From contig CAKRDK010000014.1 in assembly GCA_934309475.1 (NCBI GenBank), forward strand, positions 1 to 55,820: a stretch of 55,820 nt of DNA, in the 5' to 3' direction. This stretch comes from an uncultured Roseburia sp. (GTDB lineage Bacteria; Bacillota; Clostridia; Lachnospirales; Lachnospiraceae). This document shows positions 19,522 to 28,202 of the stretch, in pieces (position 1 is the first letter of the stretch; every line of letters begins with the position of its first letter). Under the pieces are notes generated by a model. The model ran no database searches and had not been told where the DNA came from. It was given only the letters and a program-made list of their open reading frames with translations. The position numbers were made by a program, and so were the translations under genes.

Positions 19522-20512
19522 TCTCTAACACCTCTCTTATCTCTTTAGCAATTGCCTCTATCACATTAACTGTCACACTGTTTCCTAACTGTTTGTACAA
19601 ATGCGTATCTGCCAATTCAAGTTTAAAATCATCTGGAAATCCCTGTAATCTTGCCCACTCTCTTGGTGTCATCTTTCTGATTCCCTCTCTATTAACTTCT
19701 CCCTTTATATGTGTAATAGGCGTAAAATTTGTCAAACGCTTGTCAATAATCAAATTTCTTTCACGTCCCATACCTCCGCATACAATAGCACCTGCCTTAC
19801 CATCAAGATTTCTTATCTCATATCCAAAACCATTTCCTTTCGCTTTATGACGTTCTTTATGTTTCTTTAATGTTTCGATATATACCGTTGAAAGATAATA
19901 TTTTACACTAACCTCATGTTCTTCTAAAATATCTTTAATACAAGTATCTGGATCTGTAGGTTCTGGAAATTTAAATCCACTACTATCAATATCATTTCGA
20001 AACGCAACAATATAAATACGTTCTCTGTTTTGCGGAACACCAAAATCTTTACTGTTTAATACCCTATCATACACCGTATAACCTATCTGTTCAAAAGCTT
20101 TTTTTATAACCATAAAGGTTCTTCCCCTGTCATGAATAGTCAAACCCTTTACATTTTCGCAAAAAATAACTTTAGGTTTATGAAAATCACATATTCTCAC
20201 AACATCCTGGAATAAAGTTCCTCTACATAATCCCTTATAATCATCTTCAAACCCCATCCTCTTTCCTGCAAGCGAAAATGCCTGACATGGAAATCCCGCA
20301 AGACAAATATCAAATTCAGGAATCTCTTTCTCATCTATTTTTGTAATATCACCTGCTATATCAAAATTATCATGGTAATTCAATTTATACGTCTTCTGTG
20401 CAAATTCATCCCATTCGCTTACAAATACTGTCTTAATATTTTCCCCAAATGCCTTGTCAAAACCTTTTCTAATCCCGCCTATTCCAGCAAATAAGTCTAT
20501 TGATTTATACAT
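19511..20512 (-). CDS. C5-cytosine DNA methyltransferase
   Basis: 333 aa, complete motif set: I DLFAGIGGIRKGF (6-18), IV GFPCQAFSLAG with catalytic Cys76, VI FCENVKGL (~118-125), VIII RERIYIVAF, X QLGNSVTVNVIEAIA (~308-322). A relatively short target-recognition region lies between VIII and IX, fitting a single short target. Transfers a methyl group to C5 of cytosine and protects host DNA from the adjacent HpaII-family nuclease, so CCGG is the likely target. AGAGGAG precedes the ATG; the start overlaps the vsr stop by 8 nt. Confidence 0.93.
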   Translation of the reverse strand: MYKSIDLFAGIGGIRKGFDKAFGENIKTVFVSEWDEFAQKTYKLNYHDNFDIAGDITKIDEKEIPEFDICLAGFPCQAFSLAGKRMGFEDDYKGLCRGTLFQDVVRICDFHKPKVIFCENVKGLTIHDRGRTFMVIKKAFEQIGYTVYDRVLNSKDFGVPQNRERIYIVAFRNDIDSSGFKFPEPTDPDTCIKDILEEHEVSVKYYLSTVYIETLKKHKERHKAKGNGFGYEIRNLDGKAGAIVCGGMGRERNLIIDKRLTNFTPITHIKGEVNREGIRKMTPREWARLQGFPDDFKLELADTHLYKQLGNSVTVNVIEAIAKEIREVLENVR

Positions 20513-20969
20513 GTGATATCTCCTCTGTTTCTATATCGTAATCATTATATTTTTGTTCAAATATTGCTTCTTCTATAACTTGTATACACTCCTCGGTCTT
20601 TTTCATTATATCTTTTCCCCAGAATCGTATAACTGTCCATCCCAGGAACTGTAACTGCTTGTTTATCTCATCATCACGCTGTTGATTTTTGTATATCTTC
20701 TCAATCCAAAATTCCGCATTTTTTCCTTTTTCCAACTGTGGTTTCAGCACTTCCCAATCTTTTCCATGAAAGAATTCACTATCACAAAATACTGCTATTT
20801 TATATTTCATAAGTACAATATCTGGTTTACCAGGTAATCCTTCATAATTCTTTCTATACCGATACCCACGTTTCCATAATTCCCTTCGAAGTTTCAACTC
20901 TATTGAAGTATCCTTCGATTTAATATTTTTCATATTTCTATGGCGTTGTTCTTTAGTCAGTCTATCCAT
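20505..20969 (-). CDS. vsr: Very-short-patch mismatch endonuclease (Vsr family)
   Basis: 154 aa. Vsr nicks 5' of T in T:G mismatches formed by deamination of 5-methylcytosine, countering mutation caused by the neighbouring methylase. Seen: MDRLTKEQRHRNMKNIKSKDTSIE at the start (19-residue family motif region), ELWKRGYRYRKN, GLPGKPDIVLMKYKIAVF with Asp50, SEFFHG with His68, and EFWIEKIYKNQQRD-type EFW.EKI motif. The usual GCFWH is changed to SEFFHG. The start at 20969 has GAGGTG inside the end of xre; a longer upstream frame overlaps xre completely and is spurious. Confidence 0.88.
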   Translation of the reverse strand: MDRLTKEQRHRNMKNIKSKDTSIELKLRRELWKRGYRYRKNYEGLPGKPDIVLMKYKIAVFCDSEFFHGKDWEVLKPQLEKGKNAEFWIEKIYKNQQRDDEINKQLQFLGWTVIRFWGKDIMKKTEECIQVIEEAIFEQKYNDYDIETEEISHV

Positions 20970-20970
20970 C

Positions 20971-21183
20971 TTACTGCACCTCATTAGGAATAATATCAAG
21001 AATATCTGCCATTTCACATCCAAGTGCGACACAAATTTTAAGCAAAATATCAGTATTGACGTTTTCATCTCGTCCAAGTTTAGCAATAGATGCATTACTT
21101 ATGCCTGCCTTTTGAGCAAGCTCCTTCTTCTTCATTTCCCTATCTATTAATAGTTTCCATAATTTTTTATAACTTATTTTCAT
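20971..21183 (-). CDS. XRE-family regulator, likely RM controller (C) protein
   Basis: 70 aa, essentially one helix-turn-helix of the Cro/C1 type (KKELAQKAGISNASIAKLGR ... ALGCEMADIL). Lies 1-2 nt upstream of vsr and starts the operon xre-vsr-methylase-nuclease-AAA. GGAGG lies 4 nt before the ATG at 21183. A 22-bp palindrome centred on its -10 box suggests autorepression, as in known C-protein systems that delay nuclease expression after entry into a new host. The regulatory role is inference; the closest known group is the YozG/Cro-like small regulators. Confidence 0.85.
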   Translation of the reverse strand: MKISYKKLWKLLIDREMKKKELAQKAGISNASIAKLGRDENVNTDILLKICVALGCEMADILDIIPNEVQ

Positions 21184-21214
21184 TTTTCCTCCAAGCGTAC
21201 AAAACATATGTTCG

Positions 21215-21249
21215 TTTTATATGTTAACATATAAAAAACTCTCTAGCAA
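21215..21249 (-). promoter_or_regulatory. Promoter and palindromic operator of the HpaII-type RM operon
   Basis: -35 TTGCTA (21244-21249), 17-nt spacer, -10 TAACAT (21221-21226). The -10 is the centre of a perfect 22-bp palindrome, TTTTATATGTT/AACATATAAAA (21215-21236). A second smaller palindrome AACATATGTT lies just downstream (about 21203-21212), sharing the half-site ACATAT. Confidence 0.75.
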
Positions 21250-21390
21250 GTTATTTATGTTAATATTTTATGAGTTCTCATATTTTATTATCTGTTTTGC
21301 TTTCTTCCATTTCTCTTAATTAATGAACTTTATATCTTACACTATAATTGTATCATTCTTCGTAACTTTTTCATATATGGTATCTCTCAC

Positions 21391-21655
21391 TTATCCATCT
21401 TGCCTCCAATTACAACCTTTATATTTATTATTATATCCTCTCGCCAAAGGATATCTATCCCCTTGTATTAATCCCAATTTACTTGATGCATCTGAATTTC
21501 CAATCTTTTCTCAACATTTTTTACTCGCTTTATTACACTACCTTAACACACCAAACCTGAGTGCACCATATTCATCAGTTATACTTTTACATACACATTC
21601 TTCATATAAACTTTCCTTTTTGTCGTATAACTATATGACTGCTCATTCTTTATGA
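21391..21655 (-). pseudogene. Probable decayed coding remnant, family unknown
   Basis: On the minus strand two short frames have protein-like composition but are broken by stops and frame changes: one ending SITDEYGALRFGVLR, then one of 39 codons (21391-21510) containing KLGLIQGDRYPLARGY and KGCNWRQDG. No ribosome site or start is seen. Together they look like pieces of one degraded gene upstream of the RM operon. The rest of 21250-21390 is AT-rich and shows nothing I can support. Confidence 0.3.
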
Positions 21656-21686
21656 GATTTATTATCTTATCAATCCTACACGTCAC

Positions 21687-21783
21687 AAGGGCTGCTCACA
21701 ACTTTCGCGGAATGTCCTGCACAACAGAAACTTGTAAGATTTCTTTTGCGGTATCTTCCTTCAAAGTCTGCAAAGCAGCCCTT
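21687..21783. repeat. 97-bp imperfect hairpin downstream of the MATE gene
   Basis: Outer arms AAGGGCTGCT/AGCAGCCCTT continue inward with interrupted pairing (ACTTT/AAAGT, GGAA/TTCC, GCA-CAACAGAAA against TTTCTTTTGC). It lies about 22 nt past the MATE stop on minus. No T-tract follows either strand, so it is not a textbook terminator; it may stabilise or process the mRNA end. Confidence 0.6.
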
Positions 21784-21805
21784 CTATTTTACACTTTATC
21801 TTCTA

Positions 21806-23167
21806 TTATTTATTCTGCAGCTTCCTCGCCTTCCACCAGAACAGCACATAGAACACCACGCCCTTTAACATGGAAGTCAGGGAAAGCGCCCACCAGATTC
21901 CCTCTATGCCGAGTGCTGTTTTCGAGAGCAATAACGCAAGCGGTATTCTCGCACCTGTGATAACAATGCTGACAATGCTGCAAATTTTCGTCTGACCAAG
22001 TCCGGAAAGTGCACCGATGGTTGTCAGCTCAACGCACAGGAACGCTTCACTGAAACCAATGATGACCAGATAGCCGACCGCAATCTCAATGGCCAGCTTC
22101 TCATGGAAAAAGATTTCTGCAATCGGTGTCGGAAAGCCGACAAACAATGCTGTGATTGCAAGTCCCCAGAGTGCCACTGCACGGAATGACATGCGGTATC
22201 CCTTTTTGACACGGTCCATGTGACCGGCGCCGTAATTTTGTGCCACGAATGCATTCAAAGCTGCCGCAAAACCATCCGCTGTGTTCCACGAGATGGACTC
22301 TATCTGACCGCCAACTCTCTGCGTCGCAATCGCCTCAGCACCAAAGCCGGATACCATACGTGTCAACAGCATGGAAATCATACAGTAAACGGTTCCCTGC
22401 AGGGCTGTCGGTCCTCCCATGCACAAAATATGCTGTAACACAACCCGGTTCGGATGCTCTAACAGACAGACATCTTTTAAAATATTTTCCTCTTCTTTTG
22501 CCCTTGCAACGCCAATCAGCATTACAAGCATTACGATAAACTGGGATGTCACCGTTGCTAACGCTGCCCCGGCAGCCGCCAGTTTCGGGAAAGGTCCCAC
22601 TCCAAGAATCAGGACAGGGTCTAATATCATATTTGCAAGCACACCAAAAAAGTTTGCCAGAAATGGCGTCTTCGAATCCCCCTGCGCCGTATAGATTCCC
22701 GTCAGCGTCACGTTTAAAAAAGAAAACAGAATCAGTCCACAAGTGATTTTCGTATAGACCAATGCCGCCTGTAAGGATTCTACATCCTCCAACCGGAAAA
22801 ATCCGACCAATTGTTTTACAAAAACAAGACAGAGCACCGAAAACATCAGCGCAGAAACGATTGACATTTGTAGTGCAGTCTGCGCATATTTTTTTGCTTC
22901 TTCGCGCTCGCCGCGCCCAAAACACTGTGCCACATAAACCTGACCGCCCATGCGGGATAAGGAAGCAATCCCCTGCGAAAACCACACAAACATTCCACCT
23001 ACTCCGACACCGGCAACTGCCTTTGCTCCCAAAAGTCCAACCCATGCCATATCTGTAATACTGTAAATAGTCCCCAAAAAAGAGGACGCCATGATGGGCA
23101 ATGCCAGTCCCATCAACACCTTTAAGATAGGTCCTTCTGTTAAAGACACCTTATTTTTCTCTTTCAT
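21806..23167 (-). CDS. MATE family multidrug/cation exporter
   Basis: 453 aa, twelve predicted membrane segments in two six-helix halves. N-terminal EGPILKVLMGLALPIMASSFLGTIYSITDMAWVG region and SRMGGQVYVAQCFGRGE are typical of MATE antiporters (NorM/DinF group), which expel organic cations or drugs using Na+ or H+. The second half repeats the pattern (GGPTALQGTVYCMISMLLTRM; AFVAQNYGAGH). AAAGGAAAG precedes the ATG. It lies 28 nt after the EamA gene end and may be cotranscribed with it. Substrate unknown. Confidence 0.92.
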   Translation of the reverse strand: MKEKNKVSLTEGPILKVLMGLALPIMASSFLGTIYSITDMAWVGLLGAKAVAGVGVGGMFVWFSQGIASLSRMGGQVYVAQCFGRGEREEAKKYAQTALQMSIVSALMFSVLCLVFVKQLVGFFRLEDVESLQAALVYTKITCGLILFSFLNVTLTGIYTAQGDSKTPFLANFFGVLANMILDPVLILGVGPFPKLAAAGAALATVTSQFIVMLVMLIGVARAKEEENILKDVCLLEHPNRVVLQHILCMGGPTALQGTVYCMISMLLTRMVSGFGAEAIATQRVGGQIESISWNTADGFAAALNAFVAQNYGAGHMDRVKKGYRMSFRAVALWGLAITALFVGFPTPIAEIFFHEKLAIEIAVGYLVIIGFSEAFLCVELTTIGALSGLGQTKICSIVSIVITGARIPLALLLSKTALGIEGIWWALSLTSMLKGVVFYVLFWWKARKLQNK

Positions 23168-23195
23168 TGTTTTAACTTTCCTTTATTTCCTAAAC

Positions 23196-24095
23196 TCATT
23201 TTTCTCTCTGTTCTGAGGTCTCTACCTTAGAATAGTACATGACACCGCCAAGAATGATGATACTTCCTGCCACCTGCAGCAATCCCGGTATTTCGCCAAA
23301 CAGAAATGCTGCAAAAACGGCAGCCACCACCGGCTCACACAATTTTGTAACCGAGACAAATGCCGGTGAAAAATATTTCAGGCACCAGCTGAAAATGCTG
23401 TGTCCGAGCAATGTGGAAAACACTGCCAAAAGCAATCCAACCACGATTCCGCTTTTTCCATATCCCACAAGGGATTTTCCCTGCACCAAAGTAACCACCA
23501 CAAGAGTCAGCGCAGAAAACAGGTAGACCAGAAATGTATAAACCATCGTCGATGTGCTGCTTCTTACTTTTCTTCCAAGAAGCGTATAGGCAGCCTCCAC
23601 GATTGCAGCAAGCAATGCAAGAACATCACCGTAAAACTGCATTTTCCCTATTCCAAAATCTGCACCTGCAATCAACACGCTGCCTAATAGCGTAATGACA
23701 ATCGCAAATATCTCTTTTCCATTCATTTTCCCATGCATGAAAATGCAAAATCCAAGTGCAACCCAGATTACCTCTCCGCAGACAATCGTAGTTGAGCTTG
23801 CCACGGAAGTATGCTCCAGCGACTCGAACCAGAGTGCCAGATGAAGTGCCAGGCAGACACCGCTTAAGGCGCTCTCCCACACAATCTTCTTTGGAATCTC
23901 TTTCAATTCTCTCCTGTATTCCCCCGAGCCGAACACCAGTGGGCACATGAGAAGCACCGTCCAAATCATCCGGTATGCCGCCGTTACCACGGAGGGTGCT
24001 GCCGAATACCGCACAAAAATAGCAGATAACGAGATTCCCACAACCCCAACTATAATGGCAAGCATGGGATGTTTCTCTATGTAATTCATTTTCAT
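23196..24095 (-). CDS. EamA/DMT family transporter
   Basis: 299 aa, about ten membrane helices in two EamA repeats (first ~12-135, second ~150-290). Motifs typical of the drug/metabolite transporter family include ALHLALWFESLEHTSVASS in the first half and FSTLLGHSIFSWCLKYFSPA in the second. Members export amino acids, nucleotides or other metabolites; substrate here is unknown. An extended -10 promoter lies about 80 nt upstream. Confidence 0.9.
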   Translation of the reverse strand: MKMNYIEKHPMLAIIVGVVGISLSAIFVRYSAAPSVVTAAYRMIWTVLLMCPLVFGSGEYRRELKEIPKKIVWESALSGVCLALHLALWFESLEHTSVASSTTIVCGEVIWVALGFCIFMHGKMNGKEIFAIVITLLGSVLIAGADFGIGKMQFYGDVLALLAAIVEAAYTLLGRKVRSSTSTMVYTFLVYLFSALTLVVVTLVQGKSLVGYGKSGIVVGLLLAVFSTLLGHSIFSWCLKYFSPAFVSVTKLCEPVVAAVFAAFLFGEIPGLLQVAGSIIILGGVMYYSKVETSEQREK

Positions 24096-24176
24096 TTTCT
24101 TTTTGTCCTTTGTTCTTTTTTCCGCCCCCGCACAATCCCATGACAGGCTTGTGCGAAAAGCGAAAGCACGTCACAC

Positions 24177-24185
24177 ATTATAACA
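24177..24185 (-). promoter_or_regulatory. Extended -10 promoter of the EamA-MATE pair
   Basis: TGTTATAAT (TGnTATAAT) on minus, immediately after the stop of the gene at 24192. No clear -35, as is usual for extended -10 promoters. Confidence 0.5.
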
Positions 24186-24191
24186 TAGTTT

Positions 24192-24617
24192 CTACAAATA
24201 ATCCCGAAGTTTTTTCACCAATTTTTCTTCTGCCTCAATGACGTCCATTGTCAGTTTTTTCACCTTTTCCTCCGCTTCCGGATACTGGTTCAAATAATGA
24301 TAGAGTGACTTTATTCCCATATTGCAGCCGTCTGTAATGATGTCCGCCGCCACACAGTCGCTATCCTCACCGTCTAATTTTACATTTGCCTTCACCCACG
24401 ACATGATTTTTGCCATAACCGCAGGTTCTTTGTCCTCTTCGCCGTACTCCGTCAGATACTCATGCATTGTCTGTCCGAGTCTGCAGTGCGTCTCCTTGCT
24501 TTCCTGCAAAAGCGCAAGCAGCTTCTCATCCCGCACATGCTCCATGACATCGTCTAATGACTTTACCCCCATTTTAATTCCTGCATTACATTCCCGCAAT
24601 AATTTAATTGTATCCAT
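24192..24617 (-). CDS. Uncharacterised helical protein, possibly ferritin-like (DUF2383-type)
   Basis: 141 aa, acidic, predicted all-helical, four helices. The pattern MGVKSLDDVMEHVRDEKLLALLQESKETHCRLG and later DGCNMGIKSLYHYLNQ shows an internal repeat (MG-KSL), with Glu/His spacing reminiscent of ferritin-like bundles of stress proteins. I do not recognise a specific family with certainty. AGGAGG-like GGAGGCAAA precedes the ATG. Divergent from the HD-GYP gene. Confidence 0.7.
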   Translation of the reverse strand: MDTIKLLRECNAGIKMGVKSLDDVMEHVRDEKLLALLQESKETHCRLGQTMHEYLTEYGEEDKEPAVMAKIMSWVKANVKLDGEDSDCVAADIITDGCNMGIKSLYHYLNQYPEAEEKVKKLTMDVIEAEEKLVKKLRDYL

Positions 24618-24708
24618 TTTGCCTCCTGCTTTTTAAATCTGTCAAACGACATCGTTTTCCCTGATACTATTTCCCAATTCAGAACTTTTATGCATTTCGA
24701 GAAAACTC

Positions 24709-24738
24709 TTGCACAGACCACACAGATGCACGTATAAT
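24709..24738 (+). promoter_or_regulatory. Sigma-A promoter of the HD-GYP gene
   Basis: -35 TTGCAC (24709-24714), 18-nt spacer, -10 TATAAT (24733-24738). AAGGAGG follows at 24751-24757. Confidence 0.75.
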
Positions 24739-24765
24739 AGAATCGTTTCTAAGGAGGACTTTATT

Positions 24766-25860
24766 TTGATTCACAGAAAATATATGCGCACCCGCGAATT
24801 AAAACCGGGCATGAAGCTTGACCATACCGTTGTGGACCGGTTAGGCAGAAGCCTTGTCACGCGCGGCGCACCTTTAGATAAATATATGATAGACGGGCTC
24901 ATCAAACTGAATATTATGAGTGTTTATATTCAGGACGGCGAATCCACTTTGACGGAGGATACGCACATCTCCCCGGAAGTTCAGAAAAAAATAGATTCTC
25001 TGCGCACAGAGGACCCTTCGAAGGTCATGCTCTCGCACAGCGTGAAAAAAAGGGTTTCGGAAGGAATTCAGTTTATCTATAACAACACCTCTTCTTCTGA
25101 TCTCGCAGACACCGCAAACAGCATCACCAACGACCTTTTATCCGCCATCCAGGCGAATGATGCCATTGCAGTCGACATCAGTTCCTTAAAGACGAGTGAC
25201 GAATACACCTTCAAACATAGTGTGGATGTTGCAACGATTGCCATGATTATTGCAAAACAGCAGAATCTTCCGCAGGCACAGATTCAGGAAATCGGGCTTG
25301 CCGGACTGCTTCACGATATTGGCAAAACCATGGTACCTGCAGAGATTTTGAATAAGCCTGCAAAGCTGACGCCTTCCGAATTTGAGATTATGAAACAGCA
25401 CTCCGCTTTCGGCTACGGTATTATGAAAGACCGACCGGAATTTTGTCCTGCCATCTGCCTGGGAGTCCTGCAGCATCATGAAAAAATGAACGGCAGCGGC
25501 TATCCGTTCGGGCACACCGGAGATAAATTATCTCCCTATGCACGGATTCTCGCCGTTGCCGATATTTATGACGCGCTTGTCACAGAGCGTCCCTATAAGG
25601 CTGCTTACTCGCAGCGTGATGCCGTGGAGCTTATCATGTCCATGACTGCAGAACTGGATTTATGCGCCATGAAAAGTTTCTTAGAAAGTATGATTCTCTA
25701 TCCGGTCGACACGATTGTCGAATTAAGTAACGGAGAAAAGGCAAAAGTTGTCAAAAACAGCCCGCATTACATTCTTCGTCCAACGGTAGTTGGCATCGAA
25801 AGCGGTACCGTTTACAATCTCGGAGAGGATCTTTCCTGCGCAAACATCATTATCCTGTAG
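24766..25860 (+). CDS. HD-GYP domain protein, probable c-di-GMP phosphodiesterase
   Basis: 364 aa. Start taken as TTG at 24766, 8 nt after AAGGAGG; the upstream ATG at 24709 lies in the promoter -35. N-terminal ~100 residues resemble DUF3391-like accessory regions (MRTRELKPGMKLDHTVVDRLGRSL). HD-GYP core from ~130: HSVDVATIAMIIA, LLHDIGKTMVP (HD metal pair), HSAFGYGIM, HHEKMNGSGYP (GYP signature), ARILAVADIYDALVTERPYK. This family hydrolyses cyclic di-GMP, or sometimes cGAMP, controlling motility and surface behaviour. The GGDEF protein at 46363-47490 is a possible counterpart. No sensor or membrane segment is seen, so it is probably cytosolic. Confidence 0.9.
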   Translation: MIHRKYMRTRELKPGMKLDHTVVDRLGRSLVTRGAPLDKYMIDGLIKLNIMSVYIQDGESTLTEDTHISPEVQKKIDSLRTEDPSKVMLSHSVKKRVSEGIQFIYNNTSSSDLADTANSITNDLLSAIQANDAIAVDISSLKTSDEYTFKHSVDVATIAMIIAKQQNLPQAQIQEIGLAGLLHDIGKTMVPAEILNKPAKLTPSEFEIMKQHSAFGYGIMKDRPEFCPAICLGVLQHHEKMNGSGYPFGHTGDKLSPYARILAVADIYDALVTERPYKAAYSQRDAVELIMSMTAELDLCAMKSFLESMILYPVDTIVELSNGEKAKVVKNSPHYILRPTVVGIESGTVYNLGEDLSCANIIIL

Positions 25861-25861
25861 G

Positions 25862-26602
25862 TTATCTCACCTTCGATAAAAATTCCTGCAGACGTTTGTT
25901 TTTCGGATGCTCGAAGAATTCTTCAGGAGCACTGTCCTCCTGAATATTCTTCTCATCGATAAACAGAACACGGTTTGCCACATCTCTAGCAAATCCCATT
26001 TCATGCGTAACTACAATCATAGTCATTCCATCTTCCGCAAGTTCTTTCATGATGGCAAGAACTTCTCCTACCATCTCCGGGTCTAATGCGGACGTTGGCT
26101 CATCAAACAAAATCACATCCGGATTCATCGCCATCGTTCTGGCAATTGCAATTCTCTGCTTCTGTCCACCGGACAAATTGTTCGGATACGCATCTGCCTT
26201 ATCTCTCAGACCGACTCTCTCAAGCAATTCCATCGCTTTGCTTTCCGCCTCGTCTTTGCTCATTCCCTTGAGACGTACCGGTGCTAACATAATATTTTCT
26301 TTCACGGACATATTCGGGAAAAGATTAAACTGCTGGAATACCATTCCAATTTTCTGTCTTACCCGGTTGATGTCTGTTTTTTTGTCTAAAATATCAGTTC
26401 CCTCGAAAATAATCGCGCCGGATTCCGGTTTTTCGAGCAGATTCAAAGAACGCAAAAACGTTGATTTTCCACAGCCGGAAGGACCTACAATCGCAATTAC
26501 TTCTCCCTTACAGATGTCAATGTTAATATGGTCAAGCACCAGATGCTCTCCATAAGACTTGCACAAATCTTTTACTTCGATTAACACTTCTCTATCTTGC
26601 AT
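25862..26602 (-). CDS. Polar amino acid ABC transporter ATPase (GlnQ-like)
   Basis: 246 aa. Walker [16 protein letters not shown] (~36-50), Q-loop [14 protein letters not shown], signature [16 protein letters not shown], Walker [16 protein letters not shown]-loop VVTHEMGFA. These are the standard features of GlnQ/HisP ATPases that power polar amino acid import. Its start overlaps the end of the fused binding protein-permease gene by 11 nt, so the pair forms a complete importer. Only 1 nt separates its stop from that of the convergent HD-GYP gene, with no terminator between. Confidence 0.95.
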   Translation of the reverse strand: MQDREVLIEVKDLCKSYGEHLVLDHINIDICKGEVIAIVGPSGCGKSTFLRSLNLLEKPESGAIIFEGTDILDKKTDINRVRQKIGMVFQQFNLFPNMSVKENIMLAPVRLKGMSKDEAESKAMELLERVGLRDKADAYPNNLSGGQKQRIAIARTMAMNPDVILFDEPTSALDPEMVGEVLAIMKELAEDGMTMIVVTHEMGFARDVANRVLFIDEKNIQEDSAPEEFFEHPKNKRLQEFLSKVR

Positions 26603-28130
26603 CTTTTTTCAATCTCCTTTCCAGGCGGCTGACACCAGCGGTCATCACCATAACAATAATCAGATATACCAGCGCAACTGCAAAGAGTGGAAGCATCGCC
26701 TCGTATGTGTTGCTTCGGATAATATCTCCTGCTTTTGTCAAATCCATCAGTCCGATGTAGCCGACAATCGAACTCTCTTTTAACAGCGCGATAAACTCGT
26801 TACACATTGCAGGAAGCGCATTTTTTACTGCCTGTGGCATGATGATATGGCGCATGGTCTGTCCGTAGGTAAAACCAAGGCTTCGTCCTGCCTCAAACTG
26901 TCCGATTTCAATCGACATAATTCCGGCACGCACCGCTTCAGCCACATAAGCCGCAGAGTTCAGTCCGAACGCAAGCACTGCCGTCAAAAGCGGGTCTGCC
27001 TTGATGGCGGAAAATACAACGTAATACATAATTAAAAGCTGTACCATCATTGGTGTTCCACGGAATACCGTCAGATAAATTTTGACAAGCACATTTAAAA
27101 TCTTCATGCCAATGCCGTTTTCATCGTTGCGGTCATGTGCCGTACGGATGACTGCAAATAAAAATCCAAAGATAATTCCGATGATACCGGAGCATAAAGT
27201 AATGATAACGGTATGTAACAGTCCCTTTGGAATGTACTCCCATCTTCCCTTCTCAATGAACGTCTGGTATAACTTATCCGTCAAAGATACGGAAGTGCTG
27301 TCACCACCCTGTTTTACAATAATGACCTGTTTCGCTGTCGTGTAGGAATCCGTAAAATCAATATTTTTCAGTCGGTCTTCTGTCACGGTCATTCCTGCGA
27401 TTCCGATGTCCGCTTTTCCGGACTGTACTGCAATGATGATAGAATCAAATTCCATATCCGTTACCTGCAGTTCCATGCCAAGTTTATCTGCAATCGCCTG
27501 TGCCATATCAACATCAATGCCGACTGCCTCGCCGTCCTCATAATATTCATATGGAGGAAATGCGACGTTTGTCGCCATTGTAAGGGTTCCGTTCTCTCTC
27601 GTCACATCGGCAGGAGACTCATAAGGTGTCTTTCCCTTTGTATCATCCCCGATGTAATTGTCGATGATATCCTGTAATGTTCCGTCCTCTTTTAACTCCT
27701 CTAATGCGGCGTTAATGTCCTCTTTTAACTCCGTATTCTCTTTTGAAATACAGATTGCATAATCTTCCAGTGCAAATTCTTCGTCTAAAATCGCAAGCTC
27801 GGTATTCTTCTCTGTAAACGCCAGGGCAGGCTGCTCATCAATAATCACACAGTCAATCTTACCCTGCTTCAATGCCTGGATGGCGTCCGCGCCCTTATTA
27901 AAACGCGTTACAACCGTTCCCGCTTCATCTCCTTCATAGTCAGAAGCATAAATGTCACCGGTCGTGCCAATCTGCACACCAATGTTTTTTCCTTCTATGT
28001 CATCTACGCATGTAATTGCATTTCCCGCTGTCTGGGAAGCTTCTTCTTTTCCGCATCCCACCAGCACACTCATACACAGCATTGCGATGATTCCAAATAA
28101 AAGGAAGTGTTTTTTCTTTGTTACCTTTCT
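26592..28130 (-). CDS. Amino acid ABC transporter: circularly permuted binding protein fused to permease
   Basis: 512 aa from the ATG at 28130, chosen for the lipoprotein signal: basic tail, hydrophobic core, lipobox LVGC with Cys27. Residues ~41-163 match the second lobe of a GlnH/HisJ-type binding protein ([18 protein letters not shown] ... [16 protein letters not shown]). Residues ~181-275 match the first lobe ([15 protein letters not shown] ... [18 protein letters not shown]). The lobes are therefore in reverse order compared with the standard protein. The permease domain follows (~300-512), with the EAA loop [22 protein letters not shown] and five or so membrane helices. With the ATPase at 25862 it forms a polar amino acid importer. 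Ligand unknown. Confidence 0.9.
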   Translation of the reverse strand, partial: RKVTKKKHFLLFGIIAMLCMSVLVGCGKEEASQTAGNAITCVDDIEGKNIGVQIGTTGDIYASDYEGDEAGTVVTRFNKGADAIQALKQGKIDCVIIDEQPALAFTEKNTELAILDEEFALEDYAICISKENTELKEDINAALEELKEDGTLQDIIDNYIGDDTKGKTPYESPADVTRENGTLTMATNVAFPPYEYYEDGEAVGIDVDMAQAIADKLGMELQVTDMEFDSIIIAVQSGKADIGIAGMTVTEDRLKNIDFTDSYTTAKQVIIVKQGGDSTSVSLTDKLYQTFIEKGRWEYIPKGLLHTVIITLCSGIIGIIFGFLFAVIRTAHDRNDENGIGMKILNVLVKIYLTVFRGTPMMVQLLIMYYVVFSAIKADPLLTAVLAFGLNSAAYVAEAVRAGIMSIEIGQFEAGRSLGFTYGQTMRHIIMPQAVKNALPAMCNEFIALLKESSIVGYIGLMDLTKAGDIIRSNTYEAMLPLFAVALVYLIIVMVMTAGVSRLERRLKKDAR

Positions 28131-28196
28131 CATACTTTTTTCCTTTCTCTCGCTCCTTGGCGTTATTTTCATCTAATTCCCTTGCATAAAAAAACA

Positions 28197-28202
28197 ATTA
28201 TA
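28197..28202 (-). promoter_or_regulatory. Candidate -10 of the amino acid importer operon
   Basis: TATAAT on minus about 67 nt before the start at 28130, preceded by GGGG; no good -35. The 28203-28394 stretch between the divergent promoters is AT-rich and shows no further structure I can support. Confidence 0.45.

Noticed and set aside
20970..21095. 42-residue N-terminal extension of Vsr
   Set aside because: It lies wholly inside xre in another phase; the family starts at MDRLTKEQR and a ribosome site fits 20969.
21323..21655. 110-codon plus-strand frame in the AT-rich stretch near the RM operon
   Set aside because: No ribosome site, Leu/Ser/Tyr-rich low-complexity translation typical of antisense frames, and minus-strand remnants explain the region better.
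22335..23045. 236-codon frame overlapping the MATE gene on the same strand in another phase
   Set aside because: Overlaps a clear twelve-helix transporter; Cys/Arg/Gly-rich translation of a wrong phase.
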